A stretch of 64,000 bases of DNA, from assembly GCA_033439265.1 (NCBI GenBank), contig JAVTVX010000013.1, positions 188,501 to 252,500 on the forward strand. The letters run 5' to 3'. The notes below the pieces were generated by a model, which worked only from the letters and a program-made list of their open reading frames with translations, made no database searches and was not told the DNA's origin. Source of the stretch: Dillenia suffruticosa (lineage: Eukaryota; Streptophyta; Magnoliopsida; Dilleniales; Dilleniaceae). Made by a program: the position numbers and the translations under genes. This document shows positions 37,260 to 50,600 of the stretch, piece by piece; position 1 is the stretch's first letter; each line of letters opens with the position of its first letter.

Positions 37260-38095
37260 ATCAATGCGGGTGTGAGCATTGTTAATATCTGCGGATTTAG
37301 CAGCTGATTGAACCTAGTTGTTTTTGTAGTGAAATAAACAAGTATATTCTACCAAATTTTCTTTAATAAAGCACCATATCAATGTTTTTAATTACACTTG
37401 CATGGGTCTGATTGTCTGTAAACCATTTGAGGTCATTCTCATGGGGTCAGTTTTTTGAGGATTTGAGTTGTGAGCTATGGCATTCATGGGCATTGGGTCT
37501 GGCATAAATAGATTGGTCAAGTAGGAAAATTACCTTTTCTCTTTTCATCACAATCGGAAGTAAATGATACCACGAAATGAACGAGCCTAGAGCGGTGTAG
37601 CAAAGTTTGGAATTGAACATCAATTTTTTATCCTAAAAATTTGAGATGTAATGTATGTAAATCTTTAGGCAATGGATTATAACGTGAAAGAAGTCGAAAA
37701 TTCAAGGATTAAGTTGGTATGCAAGCAATCCTGGAGATCTAAATCGTCATTTCATTTTCTTGTAAACTGTGATGCCGATCTTCAAGTTTTTGAAGCCAAA
37801 ATCTTTCTGCTTTTTAGTTCCATGTGGTAGAAACGATTTACTGGTTACAATTCCTGTTCAAGGAAGCAATAGTGGAAGTCTTGGAGATTGTAGGTCTAGG
37901 CAGTTTTAGGCTCAGTGTCAATAGTAATTTCCTTGGAATTCCCATTTAACTGAAGAAGCCAAGAAGAAGCAAATCAAGACTACCTACAAAATGCCCATGT
38001 ACATATTTTTGCACATGAAGAAGATTTAACAGGAACATTAAGTCCTATATCACCTTCTCTACTCCAATAAAAATTTATAAAAGAAAAAAAAAATC
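37260..38095. other. Spacer between convergent HST pseudogene and IQM 3' end
   Basis: No gene is seen. The right part (about 37950-38100) is probably the 3'UTR of the IQM gene. Confidence 0.5.
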
Positions 38096-38101
38096 AACGA
38101 A

Positions 38102-40539
38102 TCAACCTATTTCATGTCTAGGATTGTTGTCTGAGACATGATGCGGTGAAGGAAAAGGGGACGTTCCTGCAGATGTTTCTCTGCATAACAGAGATGACAC
38201 TGATACCTTTGAGCTGTTTCGTGGTGTCATTCTTGGAGAAACATGACTAGCTCTTGGCGATAAACACATTTTCTCCAGAGTCCTGAACTGGAGCTCTGAA
38301 GGGTAGTCCCTGACACACCCAATGCGTGGTCCTGCACCTGTTGTCCATTTGCAGGACAACTGCTGAGCCAACTGGAATGACCTTGTGCGCTTGTGTGCAT
38401 TTATCCTTAATATGATCTCATCTGCTGGTATGATTTCTTCAAATTTGTCTTCTTGATCTTCATCAAACAAATTCGGTTTGACAAAGTCTTCATCTGGCAG
38501 AAATTCGTCAGCCGTTTCATAACCATCTGAAGGAGTGTGTGGAGGATTGCTGCCTGCTTCTTGTTCTTCCTTCTTCAAAAGCTCAAACATATTAACCTTT
38601 CTTGGTATTTCAAGTTTAGTGAGTTTTGAGCCCAACTCTTTAAATAACTTTGATATTGGTGGATCCGGATTCTCAGCACCTCCTAAATCATTGTTCTTTT
38701 TACTCTGATCAGGTTCTGATGCATTGCTTCTAATTTTGCCTCGGCGGGCATCCTCCTCATCAGTTGAGAATTTCTGCAAATGAAGGATAGACCAAAAATA
38801 AAAATGTCATACATATAATAGCATAGACTTCCAGCTAATCTTGGGCTATATGGTATGCAGAGGAATGAATATGAGTCAGTCTATGATTTCTACCTGGATA
38901 GAATTGAGATCTATGTTGTGATCCTGAAGGTATGTCATAAATTCCTCAAAATTTTCTGCTGTAGGGAGGTAGTGCCCACTGTGAGGCCAAACTGCCTATC
39001 TCGCCATAAGGGAAAAAAAATGGAAAAAGGATTAGTATCTTGAACGTAATCCTCAAGAAAGAAATGAAGAATCATGCCAACTGGTAATGAAAGTTTTAGC
39101 TCTGTACCTTCAAAACTCCTTGTTCTATTACTAACCTACCAGCAGACAATGTTGCTCCTCCTGCCAAAAAACTTGAATGTTGAAACGTACCCTTTCTCTT
39201 GTGAGCAATGTACAAGGTCTTGGAAGTGCTTAGGACAAAGATCCATTTAGCATCTGTGGGTCCGCCTGTTGTATCAATAACCTCCATGCTTTGCTTGTAA
39301 AAGAATTTTCTATTCTCTACTCTGACTTCATAAGCCTTCCGTTCGGTCTGCAATTTTTCCTAAAAGGGTTAATATTTTTGGACCCTGGAGAATGCATTAA
39401 AAGAGGGATTGCAGAGAGAGTTGAAAGACTCACAGGACCAAGATACTTGATGCATTGTTGTTGAAGCTTGGATCGAGGACATCGGTCTAAAAGATTAACT
39501 TCTTTTCCTTCCCCAACGTCAAGCCTGCTCATTCAAAGTTGGCGAAAAGAAGAATATGAAACTGAAACTCAAAAAGACATCTGCATACTTGTACATCAAA
39601 TTCAAATTGGCTGACTTGATTACCAATAGAAGAAGGGCTGTTTGCTCTCACAGTGAAGCCAAGTGGCATAATAAAACTGTAGATTGTGACCATACCGATG
39701 CCGAGGATCTATCTATCAACAACAAAATAGTTACAAAGAACAAGTTCAGAAAGGACTCACTCAGTGAAGTGAAGCAATTAAAGGGTCATTGGGAACTGCT
39801 TACAGCCTCAAGCCAATGTTTCAAAGCAAGTTTCCTTGCCTTTTCGTCCTTAGATAAGCCTTTCCCGACCTGCAGAATCAAAAACTTAAGAACTTAGGAC
39901 ACGGAAGTGACTATCACAAACTTGGACATCATATTGTCCGAAATCTAACTCCACCTTGGCAGCTCTTGTTCTCGCCCTAGACCACCGTGAAACAGCAGTC
40001 TCGGGTTTCTCAATATCAAAGAATGATATTGAACTCCGCTTAAGCTCAGCAAAATCTAACAACTTCCACCATCTTTGCTCTACAAGAACTGCACAATCTG
40101 CAAGCTGTCTTCTTGTTCGAAAACTTTTGTACACTTTCTGGACTTTCAATGCAGCTAGGTTTCTATGGTTTTCGATGTCTGATGGTGAGGCTGATACGGT
40201 CTCCTCCATCAATTCATCAGATTTTGGCAATTTATGGTTCAAGCTTTTAATGCCAGATTTAAGAAATTTGTTGTTGTTTCCCCGTACCGAACGAGGAGGC
40301 TTTACTGAGAAAACAGTGCTTCCTTCTCTGTCCTTAAAACTGAGTGATCCTGGAAAAGTAATTTTTCCGGGCCCAAACTGTTTAACAACATCGGCAGGTT
40401 CTGAATCGCGGCCATTGAAACTAAAAGATCTGAATGCAAGAGCAGTCGTTGCGTCTTTGTCACTGAAACTTAAGGATCTCCCAAAAATAGTGTCCAAGTC
40501 ACTGTAATCACTCAATGGGCATGAAACTGCAACACCCAT
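38102..40539 (-). CDS. IQ-motif calmodulin-binding protein, IQM family, complete, 7 exons
   Basis: IQM proteins bind calmodulin without calcium through an IQ motif and act in plant stress, light and hormone responses. Exons (minus): 39955-40539, 39804-39869, 39624-39712, 39434-39524, 39108-39347, 38894-38995, 38102-38773; 1845 nt, 614 residues, continuous frame. The start at 40539 ([15 protein letters not shown]) is chosen over an upstream in-frame ATG at 40569 because family members begin MGV. The IQ motif lies at about residues 129-150 ([20 protein letters not shown]), followed by [20 protein letters not shown]. The conserved body runs through [30 protein letters not shown] and [20 protein letters not shown] to [19 protein letters not shown]. 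The C-terminal third is Ser/Pro-rich and poorly conserved. The paralogue number (IQM1-6) is not assigned. No defects are seen. Confidence 0.95.
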
Positions 40540-40579
40540 TACTATGTAATGTGTGTGTGTGTGGCTCAAAATTTATATG

Positions 40580-42770
40580 CAAAAAAATTGGCCACGATCC
40601 CTTTTGCACCGCATCAATGGGGTCCCTGTTCCTATCCAATGTTAGAAATTCGCCTAATTAGTGAATCTTTGTAGAAACTTCTCACCAACAATAAATCTAA
40701 TCCATCTATGATAAAAAGTGGCTTTATTTCCTTCTATTCTTAAAAATATACAAAATTTTCTTTCCAAAAGTGGAAAGAAGAAAATGAGAGAAAAGAAATG
40801 TTAAATCATATTAACTTTTTAATATATCAAATTTATTTTTGAAAAATGTGATAAAGAAATATTTAATTTCGGATGATTCCCACGTCATTTTTTTTTTTCA
40901 TATTCTCTCTATTTCTCTCTAACTTTCAAACAAAAGAAAATCATTTTTTTTCTTTTCTTTCCTAGACTCCCAAACGAAGCATTAAAGGACAAAAACAAGA
41001 TGAAGCACCACCACAATCACTGCTTCCAAATGCCAAAAATAAGATTTAACAATTTTCTTTTTATCTTCTTTTAAGTTGAACAGTTTATTATTTAATAAAT
41101 AACAAACTACTAGGGTTCTAATAAATTAATGTACAATGAATAGAGACAAAAAAATTAAACATCATATGGTGCACAAGCGAAGCAGAGGTGAAAAACCTGT
41201 TCAAATGGATAATCCAAAAACTCAATGGAACCAAATAAAAAATTAGGGGAGACAGAGAGAGAGAGATCAAAATGCAGGGGAAGAAGGGAGCATTATACCT
41301 TACGAGAAAGAAAACGGAGAAGAGTTGAGGGGAGGGGGGGGAGAAAGGGACTAGTTTTGGGAAGGATTGGAAGAAGGCAACAAAAACAACGTGAGAGAGA
41401 GAGAGAGAGAGAGAGAGAAAGTAAAAGGTTGGTAATAAGGGGAGAGAGAGCGAGCAATATGGATTTTAGTTTCTCATGTCTAAACCAAACCCATTAACAG
41501 GCTCTCTTCCCTCTTTCCTTCGTGTTCATTTCTTTCCTTAGATTAGCTGTATTTGCTATATCTCGCATTTCCTTTTATTTATAGTTATACAAGGGAGAGA
41601 GAGAGAGAGCAGAGGGACGTTATATATCAACCGCGTGGTTTTGACTTCACTCTCTCAGCGGTTTTGTTCCCACCGAAGAAAAGCGGTGAAAAAAATAAAA
41701 TTCTCGGTGATTATTAAGTATTATTAAAAAAAGAAAAATTATAGGAAAAAAAAGGGCCAATGAGAGGGGACAGGGGTCTCCTAACATAGTCAATTTCATG
41801 CTTAACTCGCGAGTTGAACTTATGATCTTAATTAAAAGACGTAACGATCTATCCGTTAAATCACTATCCGTGGTTCATATTTTTGTTTATCTTAATATAA
41901 TATATTTATTCATACAAAATCCTTATTCACTGCATAGTGACCAAAGCCCAATGATTTTGGGTTGGGCCACTTAGACTCTAGATCCATTGAATCTCGTTTC
42001 ATAAGTTTGGGCCTGTTCTTCGGATCCCCCCCCACCTAAACCCCAAAAGAAAACATAGGTTGTTAATACTAACTATATTTTTACTGTTGATTGTTGGAAA
42101 CTTGGCCTCTTATTTTACTGTCATTACGATCTATTGTTTGTTGTAAGTCTTTATCATCAAGGTATACTGTATAAAGAATTTGCTTTGTTACAAGTATACA
42201 GCAATCTTTTTATTCCATTGGTTATGATAATTGCTTGAAGCATAAATAAAATCTCATCATTATTGAATACTTCTTGGGTTAAGAGAGGCTACTTATGGAA
42301 GTTTATGTGGTTCACTGCATGTTGATTTGCAGTTTAGATATCAGTCTGTCAATTTTAGATCTTGTTTTAACTTAGCTATTTAAAATTTCACTTGTGTCCG
42401 CATTTGTTTGTTTGAGGATGTCTGTCCCTTAAGGTTTTAAAGCATGGGGCCTGTTGTTTGCCAGCAGAAGTCTATTATAGCTCAACTATTGAGAATGACT
42501 GTGTCTGTGTCGCTGTTGGTGTCTTAAGCGGCGAAGGTGACTTAAGACCGACTTGGAACTGGTAGATTTTGAAGGCTAATGTGCTGAATATTTTATTGAA
42601 TGATATTAGGCGGCAGAGAAGAAGGTTCCTCCTGAGTCTGACAATCACCTTGATAGTCTATGTTGCATCTGGGCAGAATTTTATGTCAAACCAATTGGAT
42701 CTGACGTGTTCTGGATTTCACAAGAACCAATTATGTGTTTATCTAATCTGAGCAATTGTCTGTCACATAG
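40580..42770. other. Spacer: IQM upstream region, GA repeats
   Basis: No gene is supported. GA-rich blocks at 41250-41275, 41393-41418 and 41594-41610 and a G-run near 41334-41342 give a Glu/Arg-repeat frame that is only composition. The first kilobase probably contains the IQM promoter and leader. Confidence 0.5.
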
Positions 42771-42776
42771 CACAAC

Positions 42777-43590
42777 ATGGATGTGCTAAACTTGCATGGC
42801 GGGGGCATTGTTGAAGCTCTAAATGCAAGAATTTATGCAAATGCAACACAAACATTAGTACTCTCTCATGGTTATGGAATAGACCAGACTGTTTGGCACT
42901 TTCTTATCCCCTTCCTTGCATGCTACTTCAGGGTGGTGGTTTATGACTTGGTTTTTACACCAAACGTGAATCCTGATTTGTATGATCCAAAGAAGTACAC
43001 TAAGTTAGAATCCTATGCCGATGACTTGGTTTCACTTCTTGATGAGCTTAATGTGAACAAGACTATTTATGTAGGTCACTCCATGTCTGCCTGATTGGTT
43101 GCATAGCTGCAACGAGGAGACCAGAACTCTTTGGGCATCTCATTTTACTAAGTGGCTCTCCTAGGTTTCTCTTCCTATCTCTCTCTCTCTCTCTCTCTCT
43201 CAATTTAAAATATCAATTCATTGATGGCATCTGTTTATGCTTCCTCCCTGTTTTGAAGAATTTGATGTTGAACTTTCTTCCTTTTTGCAGGTATCTTAAT
43301 ACAAAAAGGTACTTCGGAGGCTTTGAAAGATCAGAATTGAAAACAATCTTCGTGCAGATAAATCAAGACTTTTCAGGTTGGGTTCAGGATTTTGCTCCCA
43401 AAGCCGTTGGTGTGAGCAACAAGGATGCTGTAACTGAGTTTGAGAACAGCCTAAAGCGAATGAGGCCACCAGTCGCACCAAGTGTCGCCAAAACTGTATT
43501 TCTTAGTGATCTCAGACATCTTGCCTTGTGTTCAAGTGCCTTCTACAATTATCCAATCAAAAAAAGATATAATCGTTCCAAATCCTGTGG

Positions 43591-43632
<42 letters not shown>

Positions 43633-43717
43633 ACGTGAAGCGTAGGCTGGGAGGTCATGCCAAAGCTTGAGATAATTGAGACCGAGGGCCATTTTCCTCG
43701 GCTCTAAGCTCCCTCCC
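42777..43717 (+). pseudogene. D14/KAI2-family alpha/beta-hydrolase pseudogene (D14-like)
   Basis: Intact relatives are strigolactone or karrikin receptors/hydrolases with a Ser-Asp-His triad. Exon 1 (42777-43164) reads SHGYGIDQTVWHF, RVVVYDLVF, YADDLVSLLDELNVNKT and YVGHSMSA, which includes the nucleophile Ser. One base is then missing and TGA follows at 43092-43094. Further on, in the shifted frame, GCIAATRRPELFGHLI continues. An intron (43165-43290) is spliced GT..AG into exon 2 (YFGGFERSELKTIF, FSGWVQDFAPKAVGVSN). A second lost base lies near 43520, where the catalytic-Asp region (KKDIIVP) is then out of frame. A 34-A run (43594-43627) splits the coding region. Beyond it FYVKRRLGGHAK and the His motif (GHFP) are still visible, with one more frame error. 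The retained intron shows a decayed gene copy, not a processed one. Confidence 0.88.
43594..43627 (+). repeat. Poly-A run of 34 inside the D14-like pseudogene
   Basis: An uninterrupted run of 34 A sits between the codons for Val-Ala and Phe-Tyr of the hydrolase, with coding sequence continuing on both sides. Nothing else is inserted with it. Confidence 0.95.
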
Positions 43718-43719
43718 TA

Positions 43720-44690
43720 CTCGTAAAGGTCCTAAGGAAAATTCTTTACATCTAAGTGTATTGCTTCCTGTGTATCTGTGGGAGAATTTATTAGCTTAGC
43801 ATGGCGGCTTTTTTTGTCCCCCGAGGACTCGTAGGCTTTAAACTTTGCTCTTCCGGTGTTGCTTTCTATTTTTGTCTGGAGCTGGGAGGCAGCTTTTGTG
43901 TTTCTTTGCTCAAAGCTTACTCCACGGTACCCACTGCAAAATATAATTTATTGCATTGCAGGCACATATATGAAAGACGCTGTTTAGGTCTAGATTTTAG
44001 ACTTTGCCCTACTGATGTAGTGGTCCTTGGCTGCTTAAAATACAGCAGTCGTATTTCCCCCTGCAATTTCGCTAAATATGCAAACCAAAACACCTGATAT
44101 TCTAGACTCTGTTCACTGTCAAATTACAGAATTTTATTCAGAGAAGTTTGACGAGTGATACATGCCAAAATTGGGTAAAACCACCCGGTGTAAACAGAGG
44201 ATAAATTACTTCACAAAACTGTATAGATGTCTTCTATTCCAATTAACTTGCGCAAGACTCTATGCTAACAACAAAAAATAAAAAATCAAGAGTTTTTGAC
44301 ACAAGCATACAACACAAGAACACAGTGGAGCAAATGTATCCTTGAAGGCGAATCATCTTTAAGTTCCTAATTTCCCAGCAAAGAATTAATCTAGCAACTA
44401 TTGTTAGACAATACCTGCAGTATCTTGACAAGTCTGCCAATGGCTGTAGTTGAATGATGCTTGCTTCATCTTCCTCCGTGAACTGAACTAACATAACTGA
44501 GCTGCATGTGCCCTTTATTTGATTATTATAAAACCATATCTTGGACTTATACTCTCTTCAAAGTCATTCAAACTCATGATCACTTTTGGCTGCCCAGCAA
44601 ATAAAATTTCATGCACCACAATGCTCCAAAAGATCTACTCTGCATCAACTATGGCAAAAGCTTGGTTGTATAGTTAACTGGAAAACAAAC
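43720..44690. other. Spacer, RRP5 3'UTR side
   Basis: No gene is seen. The plus-strand 98-residue frame at 43801-44097 shows no domain. The right part (about 44230-44697) is likely RRP5 3'UTR on the minus strand. Confidence 0.5.
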
Positions 44691-44697
44691 AAGTTGA

Positions 44698-47600
44698 TTA
44701 CTCAAGTGTACTCTCAGCGTATTCCATGGCCTTCTTCTTCACGTAATCAACCCTTTCTTCATCACCATGTGATTTTTCATACTCAAGGTATTTCTTGAAC
44801 AAAAACTGTAAAAGCATATAATACTACTGTTCATAAATGCAAAGTCAAACAAGCCAATAAACCAAACATGTTAAGAGCAGAGAATGAAGCAGCATTTACT
44901 CACCTTCATCTTCTTTGGTGGAAGGCTCAAACTTAAAGCCCTTTCAAATAGAGCTCGGATGATATCAGTGTCTCCCAGGTGAATTTCCTAAAAGTGGACA
45001 AGAAAGTAAAGAATTTCCATCATTTAAGTTTCTAACACATTTTCAATGAAAATCCTAGAAATATGGGGTTTCAGCACCGTGAAGCTATTAAAACCACTAT
45101 CATGACCTCAAAACCTAGCAAGAATATGAAGTGGTCATAATTCACAAAATTTAAATACATCTGAGGGGCTCTGACACATCGTGTACACTAGTTGTATTTC
45201 AGAGGATTGAACAAAAGCTTACTACTACTATACGCCTGGACCCAATAGCATTCCATAGCTAATAATCTAATAAGGTACTAAAAGCAGCTATGCCCAGCAC
45301 AAGGGTGCCCGAATTGCCAGCTCAATATCTGCCAAAAGAGACATCCTAAACTTGCCGCCACCATGCTTAATTTATGCTTCCGCAGGAATAAAAAACTTTA
45401 AACACAAAATTATGTCAAATAAATTCTGATTAACATGCAAACACGTAATCATTGAATGTTTCAAAGTAAAAAAGCTCAATGAATGAGTTTTTGACATTAT
45501 GCATGAGTCCACATTGTCCTTTTTTAATTTTATCCTACTTATTGTTCTTGTTGTTGTTGTTGCTATTGTTCTTCTCATTCTTATTCCTGACGAGGTTCAG
45601 ATACGGTAGCTATTATATACTTTAAGTTCCATGTTTGTTGTAAGGGTTAGCAGGGGAGAGAGTCTCATATTGTGACTTGAGATTAATATTACACTTAATA
45701 AGCTTACGGAGAGGTACACTTAAGAAGAAAATTTCTGGAATAGAAACATAATATCAAAATTCTCAAATTACCTATGCGTGAGTATACAAACTTAATCCTA
45801 AATTCTAGATCCCAAAAACTTGGGACAACATAACCTGCGGTCAATATTAATAGGCATTACAAAGGGTAAAAAGAAATATACCTGATCAAGATAGATGTTC
45901 CACAAGTCTGTTCTCTTTGGATACTCCCGTAGTATTTCTTCGAACATGGTTCGCGCCCTATCAGGAACTCCACACTTGAATTCAAGTATGGCTGCTTGAG
46001 AGATAAACTTAATATGCTTATGGCGAGGTAGGCTTAGAAGAGCACGATTAACAATAGACTGAATTCCGTCTTCGTGAAGCTTCAAATATAACTGTACTTG
46101 CCTTAACCAAATCTGGAAATACAGAAGACGTAAACAATTTGTTAAAATCAGAACGGGAGAAAAAGAAAAGAAAATAAGCAAAAAGGGACATAATACCTTG
46201 CGTGACTGCCTAAACTTCTTCACCATTTTATTAAGAAGCTCCTCAGCCAACTTATGCTGCTCAGTCCTCTCATACATCCCAAGGAGTTGTAGATGCACCT
46301 TCTTGGGATCGCAATACTGCAATGCTCTTTCAAAAACTTTCACAACAGCCCTCTGCATACAAATTATCTATAACTCACCAGTGCCACTAACAAAAAAGAG
46401 AAATTTTCAAAATGTGCATACCTCTGGAGGATTTCCAAATTTATTTTCCAGGTTGAAAAGAGCCACCCAAATATTCAACTTCTCAGATTCTTCACGGACA
46501 TTTATTGTTCTTAATGCCCTTTGGAAAATAATATAAAGATATGAATAGCAGTCAGCTTGGGATCATTTACAAGACAATATCACTGAAAAAGAATAATCTT
46601 TGAAGTTAACATGTCATGTATTAACAAATTTAAATGCATCTCACTGAAACAATAGAATGATAATTCAAGGTATGCCTCTAAACAAGGAGGCCTAACCCAA
46701 CTGCAATCATAACACTACTGGGAAATCATGTACTTCCAACTTCTGCTAAAATCAGGAGGCTGCTACTTTGCACAGTTAATTTCACACACATAAACCTACA
46801 GAGAACCCATAACCATCATGTACCCTTTTTCCTACACTTCCGGGACATGATGTCAGTATATTTTTAGCGCATTTCACCTATACTGCATGCTTGTGGAAGG
46901 AAGCCACCAATTCACAACGACATTGTCAGAGTCCTCTACATTTTGAACAGTCATTAAGAAACTGCAAATACATAATAAACTAAGGTTAAGCTTGGTTGCT
47001 TCCTCACTTTGCCACATTTGCTTTCTTATTCCAGGCTGCTCAAAAGTCAAAACACCGTACAAAAGAAACTGGATTGAACTTTATTGAGGCAATGATCTCC
47101 AGAATGATCATCGAAATTGCCACATCAAACACCTGTTGACACCACACTGATATGAACCACATTTACCACACAAATATTTGCTTCAAGAAGTGCATATCTA
47201 TTTCTTCCAGTAATGGTGAGCAAAGTGGATACCAATATACCAAGAGATCTAACCCTTCATGTTCATCACACAGGCCTCCATCAATCTATTAATTTCAGCT
47301 TAAAAAGAACAAGTTTAACAAATCCACTGAAGAGTCCTCTCCGTGTTCATAATCATGTTTCTCTTTTGATGCAATCAGTTATCCATGCAAGAAGAATACC
47401 TTTCAGCAATTGAACGGGCCTTCTCGACATCAGCTAAAGATACCATAAATGCCATATATTCTATCCAGTTCTTACTGCTATTTGGGGAGCTTCTAAGAAG
47501 CTTCTCAAATTCTTCAGTGGTTCTTGGTTTGTCCTTTTCCAGCAGTCGTTCTTCAGCGGCCCTGATTTCTTGCTCCCTGTGCAGGTTTCATGAAAATAAA

Positions 47601-50600
47601 AAATGGATATTAACTACTTATGCAAATGACAGAAGAAGGATGGAACCAACAGTTCATAGTGGGAAATGGATACCTCTCTTCCTTTTCCCTTTTCTTAGCT
47701 CTTCTCTTCTTCTCAATAACTTCTCCAGCATTGTTACCAGGGTCTTGAGTATTGTTGGCCAAGTTAGTCACATCAGAGGGCTCTATGTCATCAAGAGAAA
47801 CCTCAAGTGGTGGAATAGAAGCCCTTGACTCTGCCTGAGCAAGAATTGCATCCTCTTCCTCCGCAACATCAGCATCCAGATCTTGCACGGCAAGCAAATT
47901 GCTATCACACCATGTTCTCAATCGAGAGCTATCACTATGAGCATTTTGTACTTTAGTATCAGCAGACAGTAGAGTGGAATGTATTTGATTGTCCCCATGA
48001 TCAACAAGATATGAGGTCTTCATTCCGAGAGAAATACGGTGTCTTTCCACATCAACCTGTTCATAAAAGAGAAAAAAAATAACACAAATGACAAAACCAA
48101 ACCTTCTTTGCCAAACAAAAGAGGAAAGATTCATTTAGAATGGCTGAATTTATCCTAAAAACTAATCTTTCATTTGCATGCATTAAAATTGGCAAGCATT
48201 ATCCTAATGGTAACAGTCTCTGCGACTCTACATGAGGTCAAGGAGTCAATTCCAGAAAGAAATTTATTCTTTATAAAAGAAGGCCCAGTTACCTATTCCC
48301 ATTTTTTTATCTATACATGCTAGCTCAGTGGGATGACTTGTGTGGCTTTTCTTATAAGCATGCCTTAAAGTAAGAAATACAGCCAAAAAAGATATCAATG
48401 CTTCTATGAAGTCCTCTACTGAATTTACAACCAGCCAAAATGATGGCCATCGGGTCCTGAGATGTTGCTAACAAATGATATCATTAATCAACCAACCTGT
48501 CTTTCTGGATCTTGAAAAAGATGCTTACCTTCAAAACCTTCGCTGTGACTCGATCCCCGGTTTTGTGTTTACTTTCTATGTTGTCAATATGGTCATCAGA
48601 AAGCTCGGACACATGGCATAATCCAACCTACAGATATAACAATCTTTAAGAGTTAGTATAAAATCTGAAGGCACATGAATTTACAGAATTCCAAATGTAA
48701 TGACAAAAATCCAAAATACAAAAAAATAATAATAATAAAAATAAAAAATAAAAAACAAAAAAGGGGGAAGGGCAAGAGAAAGATGATAGTAACCACAAAT
48801 CATATGATTCATTTGTTCAATACTTTAAACTTACCAAGTTACTGTGATCAATAATAACAAATAAACCATATGATTCAACCCGCTTAATCTTTCCAGTAAT
48901 TAGATCTCCCACCGATAGATTTTTCAGAATATCAGTCTCGGATTTTGTAGGTCCACTTCCACGTCCTGACTTTAGTGTGACTTCTACTCGCTTAGATAAT
49001 GGCTCGACAGACAACACCCTGCAACGAAGCTTATTACTAAACCTACAAAAATCATTACTATTAAGTAACAATACCACCAGAAAAGACCCACCGCCCAGTT
49101 ACAAGTTTCCCAACAGGAAAATCTTTTTGAGGATCTTCAATGAAGTCATCAGACAAGTTTGAGAGGAGAATCTTAGCATCAAGCTTGCGAGAAAGCAAAA
49201 TAAAGCAACCTTTCGACATAACATTCTTAACATAGCCCTGATCAATAGCAGGAAACAAAGATCACAAATAAGATTTAATGCTTTTCAAACAGGCAATCAA
49301 TAGATAATAAACCACAATGAGTCTCCACAACACAAACACAGTAAAACTAGAAATTTGCAAGCAGCCAGGCACAGGAATAAGATAACAATCTGCAACAAGG
49401 AGTTGCCATTGAACATATTAACTAATTAAAATCCTGATTCTGCCTATATAATCTTACAAATGCAATGATTTGAACTTTTGTAGAATCTCCGAGGCCAATC
49501 TAGTAGTTTATCATATGATTCATTTGTGGCTGCAGCCCTTACAGCATATGCAGTAACAGGTGTTTCTGCAATTCCATTTTAGCATTGTAAGACATTTCAA
49601 TGGCATCCAAAAGTTGTGGAACCCCGTAAAAAATGACTACACATTACAGTAACGAGTGTACAGTGCAAAGAATGTTAATCCAAGATACAACACCACATGG
49701 GGATTTTCTAATTGTATGATTGTCCTACATACATCTGAATTTCTTAGCTTGCACAATAATTTTGACATATGGAACAATGCCTCAATTCTTACCATCCAGA
49801 ACAAACATGACAGACAAAGTACAACTGCCTTTAAAAATGCCTTGCACTTTGAGCTACCAAACAATACTCTAAAGACAAATTCAGCACTCTCCTAAGAATC
49901 ATTACTTCAAATGGAACAGTATTTAACAGATTTGCAGAAATATTCCAAGCGATATGGTATATATTTAACAGTCGAAATATGTTGTCAAAAGAATCTTTTT
50001 TTTTGGGGGGGGGGAGGTTGGTTGCTCTTTGCACAAGGTTTATTCTATTTTCTAACTAATACTAGATCAAAAAAGACATAAAGGCATAAAAATCAGGACG
50101 GAGCAAAACAGAGGGGTACCTGTACAATCATATCTCGATGAATATCCTCAATATTCTCCGGTCGTTTGAAAGGAAAATTCCTGCAATGAATAAATGCGAC
50201 CATATGAAAAGATTGAGGGAGAGGATCAAACCATAGACATATCCTGATCAACTTGGAAGCTAGAAAAACTTATGAGACTACATTTATGCAAATAAAGAAA
50301 ATCTTCGGTAATTAAATTGGCAAAACACTTAGGTAAATAAAAATAGGTGGGATTCTTCGCAAAAGCAAAAATTAAATGTCTGGCTAGTTATCATCAGTCA
50401 TCACTCACATCCACCAGCCTAGGTAATGAACAACCACAACAAAAATTGCACACAGCCATTGAACACCAAGCAAGAATATGGCTCCGGTAAATAAACTTTT
50501 AAACAATCTAAGCATTTAGAAGATACAAGTTTACTGATCAGTATTTCGATCATCAACTCACTAGGTAGTGCACTTGTCGAGCATTCCGATTCAAAATTTA

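Noticed and set aside
39956..40507. 183-residue plus-strand open frame
   Set aside because: Antisense to IQM exon 1; no domain of its own.
41225..41497. Glu/Arg-repeat plus-strand frame
   Set aside because: Encoded by GA microsatellites upstream of the IQM gene; no family.
43801..44097. 98-residue plus-strand frame after the D14-like pseudogene
   Set aside because: No recognisable domain or splice context; probably chance.
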